Source: Dwaynesavagella gallinarum
Lineage (GTDB): Bacteria; Bacillota; Clostridia; Clostridiales; Clostridiaceae
Length of the DNA: 15,150 nt
Reading direction: 5' to 3'
Assembly (NCBI GenBank): GCA_019120235.1
Contig: DWVN01000040.1
Span: forward strand, 1-15,150
The notes beneath the pieces are model-generated. The model had not been told where the DNA came from and did no database searches. It saw only the letters and a program-made list of their open reading frames with translations. This document shows positions 14,680-15,150 of this stretch, in pieces. Within the stretch, counting starts at the first letter, position 1, and each line of letters starts with the position of its first letter. Made by a program: the position numbers and the translations under genes.

Positions 14680-15150
14680 TTGGGAAAAGAGAATATTATT
14701 TGTGGAAAAAGGGTTATTAGAGAAGTTATAAATAGTGAAGTTTCCATTGATGTTTTGTATATAAGTAAGAAAATTAATAAAGATTCTATAACTGATATAA
14801 TATTATGGGCTAAAAAAAATAGTGTAGATATTAAGTTTGTGTATGAAAATGATATACATAATATTTGTGAAAGTAGAGTTAATCAAGGTATTGCTGCTAA
14901 AATTAGTAATTATAGATATTATAAGTTTGGAGAACTTTTAAATGAGTTGGAGAAGGAAGAATTTCCATGTGTTTTAATATTGGATGGAATTCAAGATCCT
15001 AGGAATTTGGGAGCTATACTTAGAAGTGCTGAGTGTATAGGTATAAAGAATATAATATTACCTCAGAAAAAAAGTGTAAGTATTACGGATACTGTTTGGA
15101 AGACGTCTATGGGTTCTTTGGCACATTTGAATATATGTAGAATAAACAAT
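14680..15150 (+). CDS. rlmB: 23S rRNA 2'-O-methyltransferase, SpoU/TrmH family (RlmB-like), partial at right edge
   Basis: SAM-dependent 2'-O-ribose methyltransferase of the SPOUT class. RlmB methylates a conserved guanosine in 23S rRNA, though some Firmicute homologues may have other targets. The frame is open from TTG at 14680 to the window end, giving the first 157 residues of an expected 240-250. AAGGAG lies eight bases upstream. The N-terminal substrate-binding domain (1-about 80) begins KENIICGKRVIRE, and the domain linker reads VNQGIAA (68-74), where HQG is common. The catalytic domain starts with the SpoU motif 1, LDGIQDPRNLGAILRSAE (101-118), which includes the conserved Asn109 and Arg115. 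TSMGSLAHL (142-150) corresponds to the usual SxGA stretch. Position after mrnC supports rlmB. Confidence 0.9.
   Translation, partial: MGKENIICGKRVIREVINSEVSIDVLYISKKINKDSITDIILWAKKNSVDIKFVYENDIHNICESRVNQGIAAKISNYRYYKFGELLNELEKEEFPCVLILDGIQDPRNLGAILRSAECIGIKNIILPQKKSVSITDTVWKTSMGSLAHLNICRINN

Noticed and set aside
1..15150. Insertion sequences, phage genes, CRISPR arrays or tRNA genes
   Set aside because: Almost all of the window is assigned to genes of known families, the gaps are short, and no spaced repeats, transposase motifs or tRNA-like T-loop sequences were seen.

Overview
The window is a very AT-rich chromosomal segment (roughly a quarter to a third G+C by eye). It carries 16 protein genes, the last one cut by the right edge. 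The strong AGGAGG-type ribosome binding sites, the frequent TTG and GTG starts and the gene content (McsA/McsB/ClpC, RicT/PSP1, Mini-III, a clostridial 2[4Fe-4S] ferredoxin) indicate a low-GC Firmicute of the Clostridia. The extreme AT bias and the thinning of normally longer gene clusters would fit a reduced, host-associated lineage such as the segmented filamentous bacteria (Candidatus Arthromitus/Savagella). That assignment is inference. There are no tRNA or rRNA genes, insertion sequences, phage genes or CRISPR arrays.

Left part (16-3460, minus strand, read right to left): a CorA-family metal channel, an S66-family LD-carboxypeptidase (LdcA/MccF-like), and the permease and ATPase of a polar amino-acid type ABC importer. 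Spacing is short (54 bp, 24 bp, then a 17-bp overlap), so they may be one operon. No substrate-binding protein is present; it could lie beyond the left edge. A 77-bp divergent promoter region (3461-3537) separates this block from the plus-strand genes.

Middle part (3538-7839, plus strand): an Orn/Lys/Arg decarboxylase-family protein, thymidylate kinase, DNA polymerase III delta prime and RicT (PSP1/YaaT) are packed with overlaps or tiny gaps. This is the Bacillus yaaO-tmk-yaaQ-yaaR-holB-yaaT order without yaaQ and yaaR. A separately promoted and terminated ferredoxin gene, 57 codons long, follows.

Right part (7840-15150, plus strand): mcsA-mcsB-clpC, the protein-arginine phosphorylation and Clp proteolysis genes, without the usual leading ctsR and with no visible CtsR box. 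After a terminator and a new promoter come ispD-cysS-mrnC-rlmB: isoprenoid precursor synthesis, cysteinyl-tRNA synthesis, 23S rRNA maturation and rRNA methylation. Compared with the Bacillus order ctsR-mcsA-mcsB-clpC-radA-disA-yacL-ispD-ispF-gltX-cysE-cysS-mrnC-rlmB, the backbone is collinear but seven genes are missing from their usual places.

Overall this is a housekeeping region. I see no convincing new multi-gene system. The points worth a second look are the missing ctsR with an operator-like dyad in its place, the joint absence of disA and the c-di-AMP receptor gene yaaQ/darA, several altered signature motifs (CorA GTN, thymidylate kinase Walker A Glu, delta prime without P-loop or zinc module), and the ferredoxin gene beside the Fe-S protein RicT.
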